From NCBI RefSeq assembly GCF_007753095.1, contig NZ_CP036348.1, positions 2,170,001 to 2,234,000 of the forward strand: a stretch of DNA of 64,000 bases, read 5' to 3'. The position numbers and the translations under genes are program-made. How positions within the stretch are numbered: position 1 is the stretch's first letter; each line of letters opens with the position of its first letter. Below are positions 1-10,280 of this stretch, one piece after another. The notes below the pieces were generated by a model that was not told the origin of the DNA, searched no databases, and saw only the letters and a program-made list of their open reading frames with translations. Source of the stretch: Rosistilla carotiformis. GTDB lineage: Bacteria; Planctomycetota; Planctomycetia; Pirellulales; Pirellulaceae.

Positions 1-967
1 GACAGAGCGCATCGGTATCACCAAAAGAAACGATTTGTGGTTCGATCATTTCCCCTAGCAGCTCGCGAACCCCCTCTGCATCGCTGGCAACCACGGGAAG
101 ATTCGCCGCCATCGATTCCATTACGACGTTCGGCATCCCCTCGTAGCGACTAGGCAGCACCAACACCTTGGCAGCGACCATCAACGGGGCGATCTCTGCC
201 TGCAACGGCATTAAGGCCGTGCGTCCTGCCGGCAGCTTCGCCAACTCGGATTCCACCATCGCTTGCCACGGCCCGGATCCGACGATCACCAACGCAGCTC
301 GGGGATTTTCAGACAGCAGTCTCGGGGCGGCTTCCATCAGCCAATCCGTACCCTTCTGGGGGTGCAGACGCCCCACATACAAAATGACATCGGCCTCCGT
401 CGCGATGCCCAGCGTTCCCCAGTCGATCGGTGCGGCTTGTGAAAACCGGCTGCCATCGACGCCGTTGGGGATCGTCAGCAGGGCGGTCTGGGGGCTGGCC
501 AAGTGCTGTCTCGCAAAATCTTCCACGGCTTGGCTGACGCAGACGATCGCCTGCATCCGCCGCGTTGCGAGCCGTTCCAGCCACAAACGGGCTCGGTTAG
601 GCTGCGCGACCCGCACACCACCGACGCGCAAAGCAATCCCCGCACGCGCTGCGGTCCAGATGCCGAGAACATTGGCATGGAATAAGAACGTCTGGACCAG
701 ATCGGGGCGATCCTCGGCAAATAGCCGTCGCAGCCGCAGGATCGCTTGTGGAAACGCCCATACCGAACGGCAGCCGAGCGAGCGAACTTCGACCTGGGCA
801 GCTCGCAGACGTCGCAACAGCTGATCCTGAGGCGGCGAATCGGCCAACACATCCAGCGAGATCACTCGCACTTGGGCTCCCCGCTCAGCCAGCCCGATCG
901 CCAGTTCGGTTAACTGACGTTCGGCGCCGCCAATAAACAATTCGGTAATCACCAGATCGATCCGCAT
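1..967 (-). CDS. Glycosyltransferase family 4 protein, 3' end outside window
   Basis: Reading leftward from ATG at 967 gives an uninterrupted frame of at least 322 codons that runs off the window edge, so the C-terminus is missing. The N-terminus (MRIDLVITELFIGGAERQL) is the typical GT-B opening with the GGAE donor-fold loop. The middle has ILYVGRLHPQKG, and the later segment has PSRYEGMPNVVMESMA, the EX7E-like nucleotide-sugar binding region of GT4 enzymes. It should transfer a sugar from a nucleotide donor to a lipid or polysaccharide acceptor at the cytoplasmic membrane face. Acceptor and pathway cannot be told from the window. It is divergent from the isochorismatase-like gene. Confidence 0.88.
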   Translation of the reverse strand, partial: MRIDLVITELFIGGAERQLTELAIGLAERGAQVRVISLDVLADSPPQDQLLRRLRAAQVEVRSLGCRSVWAFPQAILRLRRLFAEDRPDLVQTFLFHANVLGIWTAARAGIALRVGGVRVAQPNRARLWLERLATRRMQAIVCVSQAVEDFARQHLASPQTALLTIPNGVDGSRFSQAAPIDWGTLGIATEADVILYVGRLHPQKGTDWLMEAAPRLLSENPRAALVIVGSGPWQAMVESELAKLPAGRTALMPLQAEIAPLMVAAKVLVLPSRYEGMPNVVMESMAANLPVVASDAEGVRELLGEMIEPQIVSFGDTDALC

Positions 968-1277
968 CCCTCCCCCTTCTTCAATTCAGTTCGATGGATT
1001 CACTGGAGCAGCGATCGGTAAGGGAAAGGACCTGCGATTCATAAGTGTCTTGAGCTTAGTAGCAATCGATTCGCGGAGCAATCAAGCGCATGACACGGAT
1101 CGATCCGCGGCGGCATTCCACTAGGACAGCCTTCGACAGCGCGTCGGGCGGCCCGCCTCGTGGATCGATCGACGGGGACCATCGATTGGCACGGCCGTTA
1201 AATGTCGGGCAGCTTGGAAGAAAATGAGCCGCACGGTAGGATGGTTCCAACGACCCGCAAATCCGTGCCCGCATTTA
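968..1277. other. Intergenic region between divergent genes
   Basis: About 310 bases separate the divergent glycosyltransferase and isochorismatase-like starts. Short frames in it are not convincing and no strong promoter, hairpin or repeat stood out. It presumably holds both promoters. Confidence 0.5.
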
Positions 1278-1853
1278 ATGAGTCCGATGGATCCTACCTT
1301 TCGAAGCAGCCGCTTGATCGACCGCACGGGGAGCGGATTGCTAGTCGTCGACCTGCAGACCAAGCTGTTGCCGGGGATCGATGGGAGTCCTCAAATCATC
1401 GCCAACACCGATCGGTTGTGCCGTGCGGCGGAATTGCTCAGCGTGCCGCGGACGGCGACGGTCCAGTATCCGCAAGGACTTGGTCCACTGGCATCGCCCC
1501 TCGCCGAACGGTTCCCAACGCCCGACGAAAAGCTTGCATTCAGTGGCGCGGGTTGCGAATCGATTGCTCAGCTTACCGCCGCGCACGGCTTGTCCCAATG
1601 GATTGTTGTCGGAATCGAGACCCATATCTGCGTTTTGCAAACGACGTTAGATTTGTTGGCGCGGCAAATCGATGTCTTCGTTGTTGCCGATGCCGTTGGG
1701 GCTCGCGGCGCTCGCGATCATCAGATCGCACTGGATCGAATGCAATCCGAAGGGGCAACGCTTGTGACAACCGAAAGCGTTTTATTCGAGTGGTGCCAGA
1801 CCGCTGCCGATCCCAACTTCAAACAGATCAGTGCCATCGTTCGCGAGGGCTAG
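1278..1853 (+). CDS. Isochorismatase-family cysteine hydrolase
   Basis: About 191 residues from ATG at 1278 (MSPMDPTF); the in-frame ATGs at 1224 and 1287 are alternatives. Family features are the strand GLLVVDLQTKLLP with the catalytic Asp, a Lys in PDEKLAF and the nucleophile Cys in GIETHICVLQT, preceded by the usual non-proline cis-peptide region. The C-terminal part (VVADAVGARGARDHQIALDRM) matches YcaC/nicotinamidase-like members. It probably hydrolyses a small amide or related substrate in the cytoplasm, but the specificity is unknown. It stands alone upstream of the PHA-system protein gene. Confidence 0.85.
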   Translation: MSPMDPTFRSSRLIDRTGSGLLVVDLQTKLLPGIDGSPQIIANTDRLCRAAELLSVPRTATVQYPQGLGPLASPLAERFPTPDEKLAFSGAGCESIAQLTAAHGLSQWIVVGIETHICVLQTTLDLLARQIDVFVVADAVGARGARDHQIALDRMQSEGATLVTTESVLFEWCQTAADPNFKQISAIVREG

Positions 1854-1907
1854 CCGACCGGTTCGCAGTGGCGAAACCCAAAATATCTCATTCAGGATTT
1901 AAAGCAG

Positions 1908-2210
1908 ATGCCGAAAGTGAACTCCCAAGTCACCAATACCCTGGGCAAAGAAAAAGCCAAGGAGAAGTTGGACTACATGGCCGAACGCATGGAGCGCGAT
2001 TATGGCGACAAGGTCAAGAACATGCAGCGGGTCTGGGAAGAAGACACGCTGACCATTTCGTTCGAAGCGATGGGGTTCAAGATCAAATCGCTGCTGTCGG
2101 TCAGCGAAGACGTTGTCGATGTCGAAAGCCAACTGCCACTGGCAGCGATGCCGTTCAAGGGGATGGTGCAGACACGGATGGTCGACACGTTGCAGAAGAT
2201 GCTCAGCTAG
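1908..2210 (+). CDS. Polyhydroxyalkanoic acid system family protein
   Basis: A 100-residue cytoplasmic protein. The pattern of a charged N-terminal helix, then VWEEDTLTISFEAMGFKIKSLLSV, a VDVESQLPLAAMPFKG segment and a C-terminal helix matches the PHA_gran_rgn family, small proteins named for polyhydroxyalkanoate granule systems. No PHA synthase or depolymerase lies nearby, so a link to storage granules is only the family name; planctomycetes often carry this gene alone. Start at ATG 1908. Confidence 0.7.
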   Translation: MPKVNSQVTNTLGKEKAKEKLDYMAERMERDYGDKVKNMQRVWEEDTLTISFEAMGFKIKSLLSVSEDVVDVESQLPLAAMPFKGMVQTRMVDTLQKMLS

Positions 2211-2322
2211 TCGATCGCCGCCGACCGGATCGGCAAGCGTCCCGCAGTTGGCGGGACGCATCATCTATTAGATTGAATCATAAACAGATCGGGCTCTGCC
2301 CAGCGAACTTGAAGCGAAGAGA

Positions 2323-3993
2323 ATGGGAAAACACCACATCTACCAAGTCGAAGACTTAACCAAAAAGCACGGCCAGAAGGTTGTCTTGGAGAACATTTGG
2401 CTGGCCTTCTATCCCGGTGCCAAGATCGGCGTTTTGGGCCCCAACGGTGCGGGCAAAAGTACGCTGTTGAAGATCATGGCCGGCCAGGATACCGAATTTG
2501 AAGGTGTCGCCCGGCTCGCATCGGGCTACACCGCTGGGTATCTGTCGCAAGAACCGCATCTGGATCCAACCAAGACTGTCGCCGAAAACGTGGCCGTCGC
2601 GGTAGCTGAACGCCAAGCGGTCTTGGATCGCTACACCGAGATCGGCACCCTGTTGGGCGAGGTCGAAGATCCCGACCAAATGCAGAAGTTGTGCGACGAG
2701 ATGGCCGATCTGCAGGATAAGATCGACGCCGGCAACCTGTGGGAACTCGAACGCCAAGTCGAAATGTCGATGCAGGTGATGAATCTGCCGCCGGGCGATG
2801 CCGACGTGACCAAGCTGTCCGGTGGTGAACGCCGCCGCGTCGCGATGTGCCAGCTGTTGATCCGCCAACCCGATCTGCTGCTGTTGGACGAACCGACCAA
2901 CCACTTGGACGCCGAATCGGTGCAATGGTTGGAAGAACACCTGGCCAAATATCCCGGCACCGTCGTCGCGGTCACTCACGATCGCTACTTCTTGGACAAC
3001 GTTGCCCAGTGGATTTTGGAAATCGATCGCGGCAAGGGCTTCCCATTCGAAGGCAACTACACCGCTTGGTTGCAGGCGAAAGAGAAGCGAATGGAAGGCG
3101 AAAGCCGCAAGCAACAGGCGCGGCAACGCACCTTGGCTCGCGAGCTGGAATGGATTCGGATGAGTCCCAAGGCGCGACAGTCCAAGAGCAAAGCGCGTAT
3201 CGCGGCCTACGACAAGATGGTTGCCGAGGAGTTCCAAGAGCGTCCCGACGAATTGGAAATCCAGATCCCGCCCGGAAAGCACTTGGGCGAACTGGTGATC
3301 GAAGCGAAGAACATCAACAAGGCTTTCGGCGACAAGGTGTTGATGAAGGACCTTTCGTTCAACCTTCCCGCCGGTGGTATCGTGGGCGTGATCGGCCCCA
3401 ATGGTGTCGGCAAGACGACGCTGTTCCGAATGTTGACCGGTCAGGATACGCCCGACAGCGGCGAATTCCGCGTCGGTCCGACAGTCGATCTCGGCTATGT
3501 CGACCAGAGTCGCGATTCGTTGAACGACGACGCAACGGTCTACCAAGAGATCAGCGGAGGGCACGACACGATCGACCTGGGGGGGCGGACGGTGAATTCG
3601 CGCAGCTACGTCACACGGTTCAATTTCAAAGGCCCTGACCAGGAGAAGAAGGTTGGCAAGTTGTCCGGTGGTGAACGCAACCGCGTTCACTTGGCCAAAC
3701 TGCTGCGTCGCGGCGTCAATGTATTGATGTTGGATGAACCGACAAACGATCTGGACGTCGATACCTTGCGTGCGTTGGAAGAAGCGATCCAGAACTTTGC
3801 CGGCTGCGTCGTTGTGACGTCGCACGATCGTTGGTTCTTGGACCGCCTAGCGACGCACATCCTAGCGTTCGAAGGGGACGGATACGCGCACTGGTGCGAA
3901 GGCAACTTCGAGACCTATGAAGCGCAACGCCGTGAACGGATGGGTGAATCCGACGACGGACGCAAAACCCGTTACAAGAGCATCCACGCTTAG
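2323..3993 (+). CDS. ettA: Energy-dependent translational throttle protein EttA (ABC-F)
   Basis: 556 residues, the usual EttA length. Two ABC cassettes: Walker [10 protein letters not shown] near residue 39 and GPNGVGKTT near 357, signatures [10 protein letters not shown] near 165 and [10 protein letters not shown] near 446, and Walker [13 protein letters not shown] / [12 protein letters not shown]. Between them lies the charged P-site tRNA interaction motif ([19 protein letters not shown], then [13 protein letters not shown]) with the EttA-type arm. There are no membrane segments. EttA binds the ribosomal E site and gates the first elongation step according to ATP/ADP. Its stop overlaps the convergent DUF1570 gene by four bases. 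Confidence 0.96.
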   Translation: MGKHHIYQVEDLTKKHGQKVVLENIWLAFYPGAKIGVLGPNGAGKSTLLKIMAGQDTEFEGVARLASGYTAGYLSQEPHLDPTKTVAENVAVAVAERQAVLDRYTEIGTLLGEVEDPDQMQKLCDEMADLQDKIDAGNLWELERQVEMSMQVMNLPPGDADVTKLSGGERRRVAMCQLLIRQPDLLLLDEPTNHLDAESVQWLEEHLAKYPGTVVAVTHDRYFLDNVAQWILEIDRGKGFPFEGNYTAWLQAKEKRMEGESRKQQARQRTLARELEWIRMSPKARQSKSKARIAAYDKMVAEEFQERPDELEIQIPPGKHLGELVIEAKNINKAFGDKVLMKDLSFNLPAGGIVGVIGPNGVGKTTLFRMLTGQDTPDSGEFRVGPTVDLGYVDQSRDSLNDDATVYQEISGGHDTIDLGGRTVNSRSYVTRFNFKGPDQEKKVGKLSGGERNRVHLAKLLRRGVNVLMLDEPTNDLDVDTLRALEEAIQNFAGCVVVTSHDRWFLDRLATHILAFEGDGYAHWCEGNFETYEAQRRERMGESDDGRKTRYKSIHA

Positions 3994-5075
3994 CGGACGT
4001 CACCGAGAAACTGCTGGATTTGTGAAGCGAGCATTGGTATCGAGATGCCAATCGCTCGCTCGAAATCGCTCCGCCGCTCCTCCGCCGGGTAGGTGATAAA
4101 GGGGAGACGCGAACTGTAATGGGTCACCAATTGACGCATCACATCGGGGCGTCGATCGGCTAGAAAAAAGGTCATCGCCCAAGCGACGGAGTAGGCCGAT
4201 TCGGCATCGTTAGCAAACGTTCGGTCGTCTTGAACCAAATCGTCGATCGCGGCGGCCAGCGATTGCGAATCGGGATACCGTTTGCGGAGACTGATCAGCA
4301 GCTCTCGATTGACGCGTTCTTGTAACGTTCGATTGCTCGCCGAATCGTGAATCCCCTCGGCTTCGAACATCGTCCCAAAGCCTTCGATAATCCAATGCGG
4401 CTGTTTCGCCACGCGGGAATGAATGCCCCAATTGAACGCCGATTGATGGGCCGCTTCGTGGCGCATCGTCGCCGAAACGCCACCGGACGTCGCGCCGTGA
4501 TCGTACAGCGCGACGCGATTGCTGTTTCGCGAGTAGTAGCCCAGCACATTGCCTCCCACGGGACGATTCCCATCGGATTGAGCGTACCGCAAAAAGCTGG
4601 CGCGGTCGGGAAACACGATCGCGACCATCGGAAACCGCGACTTGCGCAGCGGTAGGGTGCGCGTGCGGCAGTGCTGCAAGAACGCCCGGTGCAAGCTCTC
4701 GAAGACCTCCGGCCAATGCCCACCCTGTGTCGGATGCACCACAAGATAGTGTGATGTCGCGGTGACCTGGTATCGGTCGCCGAATTCACGATACAGCTGA
4801 CTCCGCATTTCCGCTTGGCTGGCGGGGTCGAAGCGGGTATCAGCGACCCGCACCTGCGACGCATCGGCCGGATCAAAATCGAACAATCGGCCATCGCGTT
4901 GCAGCACGACAGCGCGACCAGAAGTCCACAGCAACGACATCCCTTGTACCGCTTCACCTTGCAGGTTCAATCCCAGCATGGGATCGCGGTCGCTGGCCGA
5001 AAGCCTCGCTCGGCCCGAGGAACACGATAGCGCAAACGCCAAGAAAATCAAAACGGTGCGATGAGAAGCTGGCAT
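3990..5075 (-). CDS. Secreted DUF1570 family protein
   Basis: 361 residues with a signal peptide (hydrophobic run [15 protein letters not shown]). The C-terminal half shows the DUF1570 pattern: [34 protein letters not shown], then [21 protein letters not shown] plus the downstream glutamate resembles an HExxH gluzincin-type metalloprotease site, so a zinc peptidase activity is plausible but unproven. The family is expanded in planctomycetes and its role is unknown. It ends in a four-base convergent overlap with ettA. Confidence 0.85.
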   Translation of the reverse strand: MPASHRTVLIFLAFALSCSSGRARLSASDRDPMLGLNLQGEAVQGMSLLWTSGRAVVLQRDGRLFDFDPADASQVRVADTRFDPASQAEMRSQLYREFGDRYQVTATSHYLVVHPTQGGHWPEVFESLHRAFLQHCRTRTLPLRKSRFPMVAIVFPDRASFLRYAQSDGNRPVGGNVLGYYSRNSNRVALYDHGATSGGVSATMRHEAAHQSAFNWGIHSRVAKQPHWIIEGFGTMFEAEGIHDSASNRTLQERVNRELLISLRKRYPDSQSLAAAIDDLVQDDRTFANDAESAYSVAWAMTFFLADRRPDVMRQLVTHYSSRLPFITYPAEERRSDFERAIGISIPMLASQIQQFLGDVR

Positions 5076-5265
5076 ATCCGAAGCAAAATAGGTTCGAGAT
5101 TTGTGACCGGAAACGAGCGACGTGTTACGATGAAAGGCCCCCTTGGCGGTGACTTGCCTCGCAGATGAACCCTACGCCATCGGAACCCTTGGGGACCGAC
5201 TGGCCACGCCCAACGTGGGCCGATCGCTTCAAGTTACGATTCTCTCGTTTAAGCCAGTGCCGATC

Positions 5266-6645
5266 ATGACGATTACAACGCCCCGCCCCGATGATGCGTC
5301 GGGCTCCGTGATTTCGAAGCGGCTTGCGACGCTCCTGCTGCTGGCGGTGTTCGGGGCTGAGGCCGCCCTCGCCCAGCAGCCGACCGACCCTGCGGCCAGC
5401 GAACGCGATCGCGCCGTGAAAGTCGAACGCTTGATCGCAGCGCTCGATGCGCGAACACTCTCCGAACGGCAAGCCGCCGAACGCGAATTGATCGATCTGG
5501 GGCTCGACATCCTGGGGCTGTTGCCACGGGAAAACGATCTCCCCACGGCCGAGATGCGCCAGCGGTTGCGGCGGATTCGCAGCCAGTTGGAACAGCTAGA
5601 ATCGACGACCTCCATCGATGCAACGCCCATCACCATCCGCGACGCGCGGACCCTTGGCGACGCGCTGGGCCAGATCACTCGACAGACGAAGGTTCAGTTT
5701 TCCGGAGCGATCAATGCATCGCTGCCGGTCAAGATCCACGCCGTCAAGATTCCTTTCTGGAACGCTGTCGATGAAGTCCTCGACGCCGCCGACTTGGATA
5801 TCGATCGCTTTGGCGGTGTCGAACAATCCTTGAAATTGGTCCCTCGCAGTCCCGATCGCCCCCGCCGCAGCGACACCGCCGCGTACAGCGGCGTCTTTCG
5901 AATCGAACCGATCAGCGTCACCGCGCGACGCGATTTGCATAACCCGCGGCTCAGCGGACTCGACCTGATGATCGACATCTCGTGGGAACTGCGGCTGACG
6001 CCGATCGGACTCTCCCTGCCGTTGAAAGAGTTTGGGGCGAAGCTGGACAATGGCGATGTGTTGCAGCTGCAAGCGTCGGCCGAGACGGCTGAAGCGATGC
6101 CCAACGCGGGGATTCCGTCGACGCAGACATCGATTCCGTTTCAATTGCCCGCCGGACGCCCTGCAAAGATCGATACGCTTTCGGGAACGATCGACGCGCT
6201 GCTGCCGGGCAAGATCAAACACTTTGATTTCGATCTGGGCAGCGACACCTTCCCGTCCAAAGATGCCGGCGATGTGACCGTCACATTGGAAAGTGTTCGC
6301 GGCAACGGTTCGCTGCACGAGCTGCGGGTGAACGTGAAATTCAAACAGGCCGATCGTGCGCTTGAATCGCATCGTGGTTGGGTCTTCGATAATCCCGCTT
6401 ACGTGACCGCAGCGAATACCGATCCCGCAGAAACCCCCGACGATGGATCCGATAAACCGGCCCAGCCGACCCGGATCGAAAACTTGGGATACGAGATCTA
6501 TCGCCAAACGTCCGACGAAATCGGGATCGGATATCTGTTCGATCTGGAGAGCCAGCCGGCTCGCTTTCAATTCCATTATGAAACCCCTTCGTCGATCGTC
6601 CGCAGCGAAGTTCGTTTCACCTTGCACGACATCCTGCTGCCATGA
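5266..6645 (+). CDS. Secreted hypothetical protein, coupled to a parvulin
   Basis: From ATG 5266 the product is 459 residues with a cytoplasmic tail and signal segment (LATLLLLAVFGAEAALAQ). An upstream TTG at 5143 would add 41 residues that spoil the signal peptide, so the internal ATG is preferred. After cleavage there is a short helical stretch (AALDARTLSERQAAERELI), then beta-rich sequence with a region like secretin/LRR-adjacent planctomycete proteins (TLGDALGQITRQTKVQFSG). No named domain is recognised. Its stop overlaps the next start (ATGA), so the two are translationally coupled and the parvulin may help fold it. Confidence 0.75.
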   Translation: MTITTPRPDDASGSVISKRLATLLLLAVFGAEAALAQQPTDPAASERDRAVKVERLIAALDARTLSERQAAERELIDLGLDILGLLPRENDLPTAEMRQRLRRIRSQLEQLESTTSIDATPITIRDARTLGDALGQITRQTKVQFSGAINASLPVKIHAVKIPFWNAVDEVLDAADLDIDRFGGVEQSLKLVPRSPDRPRRSDTAAYSGVFRIEPISVTARRDLHNPRLSGLDLMIDISWELRLTPIGLSLPLKEFGAKLDNGDVLQLQASAETAEAMPNAGIPSTQTSIPFQLPAGRPAKIDTLSGTIDALLPGKIKHFDFDLGSDTFPSKDAGDVTVTLESVRGNGSLHELRVNVKFKQADRALESHRGWVFDNPAYVTAANTDPAETPDDGSDKPAQPTRIENLGYEIYRQTSDEIGIGYLFDLESQPARFQFHYETPSSIVRSEVRFTLHDILLP

Positions 6646-7571
6646 TCCATCGCCGCTCACGTTGGTTGCCGATCCTCCTAGCCTGCCTTTGGACGTTGCC
6701 CGCGTCGGGCCAAAGCCAATCGGAGGCGGACGCGATCGCCTGGATTGGCGAAGCCCCAGTCCTTTCCAGTGAGATCGATTTACTGATCCATCGACGTGGC
6801 TTGACGGCCACCGATCTGGAAGCTAATCCTTCGCTGCGCTCGGCGATCGCCCATGTCTTGGTCCGACGTCACTTGGCACTTGCGGCGTTGCGAGATCAGT
6901 CGGGCAAAGCGGGCGCGGCGATCATCGACCAAGCAATTCAAGCGTGGCAGCAGCAGGTGCTGGCCACTGGCACGACGCTTGAGCAAGCTGCAGCCCAGCA
7001 GCATACCGACGTCGCCGCGCTGCAGTCCGAAGTCGCTTGGTTGAGTCTGTGGAACGATCTCCTGCGCGTTCGCTTGAACGATGCCAATCTGCAGCGGTTC
7101 TTTGAGACGCGATCCTATCTTTATAACGGCACCCAGGTCGACATCTCGCAGATCTTCATCAGCGATCCGGAGCAGCTGGAGACTTTGGAAAAGATCGCCG
7201 ATCGGATTCGTAGCGACGCGATCTCTTTTGCCGATGCAGCAGCGGAGCATTCGCAAGCCGGAAGCGCCGCCGATGACGGACACATCGGTTGGATTGGGGC
7301 CGATGGCGATTTACCAGCTGTCGTTGCCGAAGCGGCGCTGGCGGCAGAGCCCAGCACGTTGTTGCCGATCATTCGATCGGGACTTGGGCTGCACCTGGTT
7401 TACGTCCACGCAAAGCGGACGACAGGCCAGCGCTTTGCCGATTTGACCGACCAGCGGCGCCTGCGTCGCGACGCGGCCGATTTCTTGTTTGAACATCTGG
7501 TGGCGCGCGGACAAACATTGCGCGACGTCCGTTGGCGGGATGACCGTTTGCAGCGTCGGCCAGGGCGTTGA
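6642..7571 (+). CDS. Exported PpiC/SurA-type peptidylprolyl isomerase
   Basis: 309 residues: a signal peptide (WLPILLACLWTLPASGQ), a helical SurA_N-like chaperone part (about 30-155), then a parvulin domain at about 165-258 with VDISQIFIS, FADAAAEHSQ, GHIGWIG and the closing GLGLHLVYVHAK. Parvulins isomerise Xaa-Pro bonds and help fold exported proteins in the periplasm. It overlaps the upstream secreted protein gene by four bases, suggesting a dedicated pair. Confidence 0.88.
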   Translation: MIHRRSRWLPILLACLWTLPASGQSQSEADAIAWIGEAPVLSSEIDLLIHRRGLTATDLEANPSLRSAIAHVLVRRHLALAALRDQSGKAGAAIIDQAIQAWQQQVLATGTTLEQAAAQQHTDVAALQSEVAWLSLWNDLLRVRLNDANLQRFFETRSYLYNGTQVDISQIFISDPEQLETLEKIADRIRSDAISFADAAAEHSQAGSAADDGHIGWIGADGDLPAVVAEAALAAEPSTLLPIIRSGLGLHLVYVHAKRTTGQRFADLTDQRRLRRDAADFLFEHLVARGQTLRDVRWRDDRLQRRPGR

Positions 7572-7730
7572 GTCCACCGCCAGCTGCCTGTGGCGGCGTG
7601 ATCTCGCGACTCATCTGTGGCGCGTGGAAACAACCGCGCTGCACCACTCGTAATGCCCGCCCAGGCCGCTACACTTATTTATCCACGTAGAAACGAATCC
7701 GTTGGACGAGCGATGGTGAGAGACAACGAC

Positions 7731-9179
7731 ATGGCCAGTACGATCGTAATCTTTGGTGCCTCGGGCGACTTGACCAGTCGCAAATTGATTCCCGCGTTAT
7801 TTCGCTTGTTCCAGAAGAAACGATTGCCCGAGGGAACTCGAATCGTCGGCGTTTCGCGGAGCGACTTCAGCGACGATCAGTGGCGCAACCAGCTCGGCGA
7901 AACGACTGAAAAATTCCTCCCCGCCAGTTTTACTGCCGAGGATTGGAAGCAGTTCTGCCAGCATGTTTATTATCGTCCCGGCGATATCACCAAAGCCGAT
8001 GATTTCGTCGCGTTGGGCGATTACCTCAACGAGTTGGAAGGTACGGCGTGCGACCGCGTCTATTATCTATCCACCTCGCCACGGCTTTATGAATCGGCGA
8101 TCACTTTGATGGGCCAAGCGGGCTTGGCGGACGAGGCCACTGGCACGCGGCGGGTGATTATCGAGAAGCCGTTTGGCACCGACCTGGCATCGGCAGAGGC
8201 CTTGAACTGCTCGATTCACAAATCGTTCAACGAACACCAGATCTATCGAATCGACCACTATCTGGGGAAAGAAACCGTTCAGAATTTGTTCGCGCTGCGG
8301 TTTGCCAACACGATTTTTGAACCGCTGTGGAACCGCAACTACATCGACCACGTGCAGATCACGGTGGCCGAAGAAGTGGTGATCGGCCGGCGGGCAGGCT
8401 ACTACGACACGTCGGGTATTTTGCGCGACATGTTTCAGAATCACTTGCTGCAATTGATGATGATCACCGCCATGGAGGCGCCCGCGCGATACGACGCCAA
8501 CTTGGTTCGCGATGAAAAAGTCAAAGTGCTGCACAGCGTGCGTCCCATGTCCGGGGCCGATTTCGCCAAGAATACGCTTCGCGGACAGTACCAAGGGTAC
8601 TTACAAGAGGACGGGGTGCCCGCGGGCAGCCAAACCGCGACGTTCGCTGCGTTGAAGTTGTATATCGACAACTGGCGTTGGAAGGGCGTGCCGTTTTACT
8701 TGCGCAGCGGCAAAGCGATGTCCTGCCGAACGACTCAGATCGTGATCCAGTTCCGTTCGCCTCCCCATCTGTTGTTCCCGTCGGGTAAGACGCGGACGCC
8801 CGAAGCGAACCAGTTGGTGATTCAGGTGCAGCCGGCCGAAGGGTTGCAGCTGTACTTCCAGTCGAAGGTTCCCGATACCGAAATGAAGACCCGCACCAGC
8901 CACTTCGACTTCCTGTTCCAGGAAGCAGGCCCCGGGGGAATGCCCGATGCCTACCAACGCTTACTGATGGATGCGGTCAACGGCGACGCAAGCCTGTTCG
9001 CGCGCAGCGACGAGGTTGAATTGGCGTGGAGCATCATCGATCCGATCATCAACGCGTGGGGAAGCGCTGCGGCGCCCGACCTGCACGTTTACGAGCCCGG
9101 CCTGTGGGGACCGACCGAGTCGACCGAATGGATGCAGGGTCAAAAACGCAGTTGGTTTGATGTCTGCCCGGTAATCTAA
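7731..9179 (+). CDS. zwf: Glucose-6-phosphate 1-dehydrogenase
   Basis: 482 residues from ATG 7731; ATG 7713 would add six residues and is equally possible. The N-terminal NADP fold has GASGDLTSRKL, and the catalytic motif RIDHYLGKE lies near residue 173-181 with the substrate-binding Lys and catalytic His. The C-terminal half follows the Zwf fold through WKGVPFYLRSGKAM. It oxidises glucose-6-phosphate to 6-phosphogluconolactone, feeding the oxidative pentose phosphate route and NADPH supply. It is monocistronic here, with upp 83 bases downstream. Confidence 0.97.
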   Translation: MASTIVIFGASGDLTSRKLIPALFRLFQKKRLPEGTRIVGVSRSDFSDDQWRNQLGETTEKFLPASFTAEDWKQFCQHVYYRPGDITKADDFVALGDYLNELEGTACDRVYYLSTSPRLYESAITLMGQAGLADEATGTRRVIIEKPFGTDLASAEALNCSIHKSFNEHQIYRIDHYLGKETVQNLFALRFANTIFEPLWNRNYIDHVQITVAEEVVIGRRAGYYDTSGILRDMFQNHLLQLMMITAMEAPARYDANLVRDEKVKVLHSVRPMSGADFAKNTLRGQYQGYLQEDGVPAGSQTATFAALKLYIDNWRWKGVPFYLRSGKAMSCRTTQIVIQFRSPPHLLFPSGKTRTPEANQLVIQVQPAEGLQLYFQSKVPDTEMKTRTSHFDFLFQEAGPGGMPDAYQRLLMDAVNGDASLFARSDEVELAWSIIDPIINAWGSAAAPDLHVYEPGLWGPTESTEWMQGQKRSWFDVCPVI

Positions 9180-9262
9180 ACCGGTACGATCAAAAACGCC
9201 GAGAGGCCGTTCACGAGGATCGGCCGCGGCTTCTTCCACAACTTAGGACGAGGACTAGGCCG

Positions 9263-9892
9263 ATGGGTCGATTGAGTCAGTTGAGCCATCCTCTGGTGGC
9301 TCATCATTTGGCCACGATGCGGGACGAAAAAACGAGCCCCGCCGAATTCCGAGCAACCGTCAATCGGTTGGCGATGTTGTTGGGTGTCTACGCCACCGCC
9401 GATCTGCCGACAGAACCAATCACGGTGAAGACGCCGTTGGCCGATTGCCCTTCGCAAAAGTTGTCCGTTCGCGTGGGGCTGGTCCCGATTCTGCGAGCGG
9501 GCCTTGGGTTGGTCGAACCGCTGCACCAATTGATTCCCGATGCCGAGGTCTGGCATTTGGGGATGTATCGCAATGAAGAGACGGCCGAACCGGTCTCCTA
9601 TTACGACAAATTGCCCAAACGCGGCGCGGTCGATGTGGGATTGGTCTTGGACCCGATGCTGGCCACCGGCGGATCGATCCGCAGCGCTGTCGAGCGGCTG
9701 ATCCGCTGGGGCGTTCCGGACATTCGCGTCTTAAGCGTGATCGCCGCCCAGCCAGGATTGGACCGCGTGCAGGCCGAATTCCCCAACGTCTCGATCTTCG
9801 TCTGCGCTGTCGATCCATCGCTGAATGAGCGGCAGTTTATTGTTCCCGGCTTGGGGGACGCGGGTGACCGGATTTTTAATACCTTGGAATGA
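9263..9892 (+). CDS. upp: Uracil phosphoribosyltransferase
   Basis: 209 residues, standard for Upp. Diagnostic motifs: VPILRAGLGLVEPL near 74-87, the PRPP loop VLDPMLATGGS at about 128-138, and the uracil-binding C-terminus FIVPGLGDAGDRIF. It converts uracil and PRPP to UMP in the cytoplasm (pyrimidine salvage). It lies downstream of zwf in the same direction, separated by 83 bases with no clear terminator. Confidence 0.97.
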   Translation: MGRLSQLSHPLVAHHLATMRDEKTSPAEFRATVNRLAMLLGVYATADLPTEPITVKTPLADCPSQKLSVRVGLVPILRAGLGLVEPLHQLIPDAEVWHLGMYRNEETAEPVSYYDKLPKRGAVDVGLVLDPMLATGGSIRSAVERLIRWGVPDIRVLSVIAAQPGLDRVQAEFPNVSIFVCAVDPSLNERQFIVPGLGDAGDRIFNTLE

Positions 9893-9982
9893 AATCTGAA
9901 GGCGGCAGTGTGGGCGGTCTGTCCGGCGGTATTTCTGGATACCGTGGATTCAATCAACGTTATCGAAGAACGATCAAGACAT

Positions 9983-10007
9983 AAAAAAACCCGATGCATG
10001 CATCGGG
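9983..10007 (-). terminator. Rho-independent terminator of the zinc-ribbon gene
   Basis: A perfect 18-base palindrome (CCCGATGCATGCATCGGG, 9990-10007) is followed, reading leftward, by a run of seven T (A-run at 9983-9989 on the plus strand). This is an intrinsic terminator for the leftward gene ending at 10032. The convergent upp transcript meets the same hairpin but lacks a T-run. Confidence 0.85.
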
Positions 10008-10031
10008 CAAATTGGTGGTAGCAAGAGGGGA

Positions 10032-10280
10032 TTAGTTCGCGGTAAGATTAGCATCCGCGTTGTTGCTTGCTGTCAACAAATGATCAGCGCGTTGGAGCAC
10101 TTCTTCCACACGCGCAAGCAACGCACTGTCGTCATCCAAGATCGACTGTGTCGCTGTCGGGTCTGCTGCGGTAAATTCCGCGAGACAATGTTGGCAGGCG
10201 ATTTCACGCCCAAGTAGCTCGACGCCGATTTCCAATTTGCGACCGCAAGTTGGACAAGGCTGTACAAAACGATGAGTCAT
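10032..10280 (-). CDS. Small zinc-ribbon protein
   Basis: 82 residues from ATG 10280, chosen because GGAGAT sits about six bases upstream; a longer frame to 10406 lacks this. The N-terminal half is a four-cysteine ribbon (CPTCGRKLEIG, then IACQHC) and the C-terminal half is a short acidic helix (LLARVEEVLQRADHLL). Such mini-ribbons are common in planctomycetes and their function is unknown; nucleic-acid or protein binding through zinc is likely. It has its own terminator. Confidence 0.75.
   Translation of the reverse strand: MTHRFVQPCPTCGRKLEIGVELLGREIACQHCLAEFTAADPTATQSILDDDSALLARVEEVLQRADHLLTASNNADANLTAN

Noticed and set aside
2356-3825. 489-codon leftward ORF opposite ettA
   Set aside because: Antisense shadow of a well-conserved ABC-F gene; composition follows the ettA codons.
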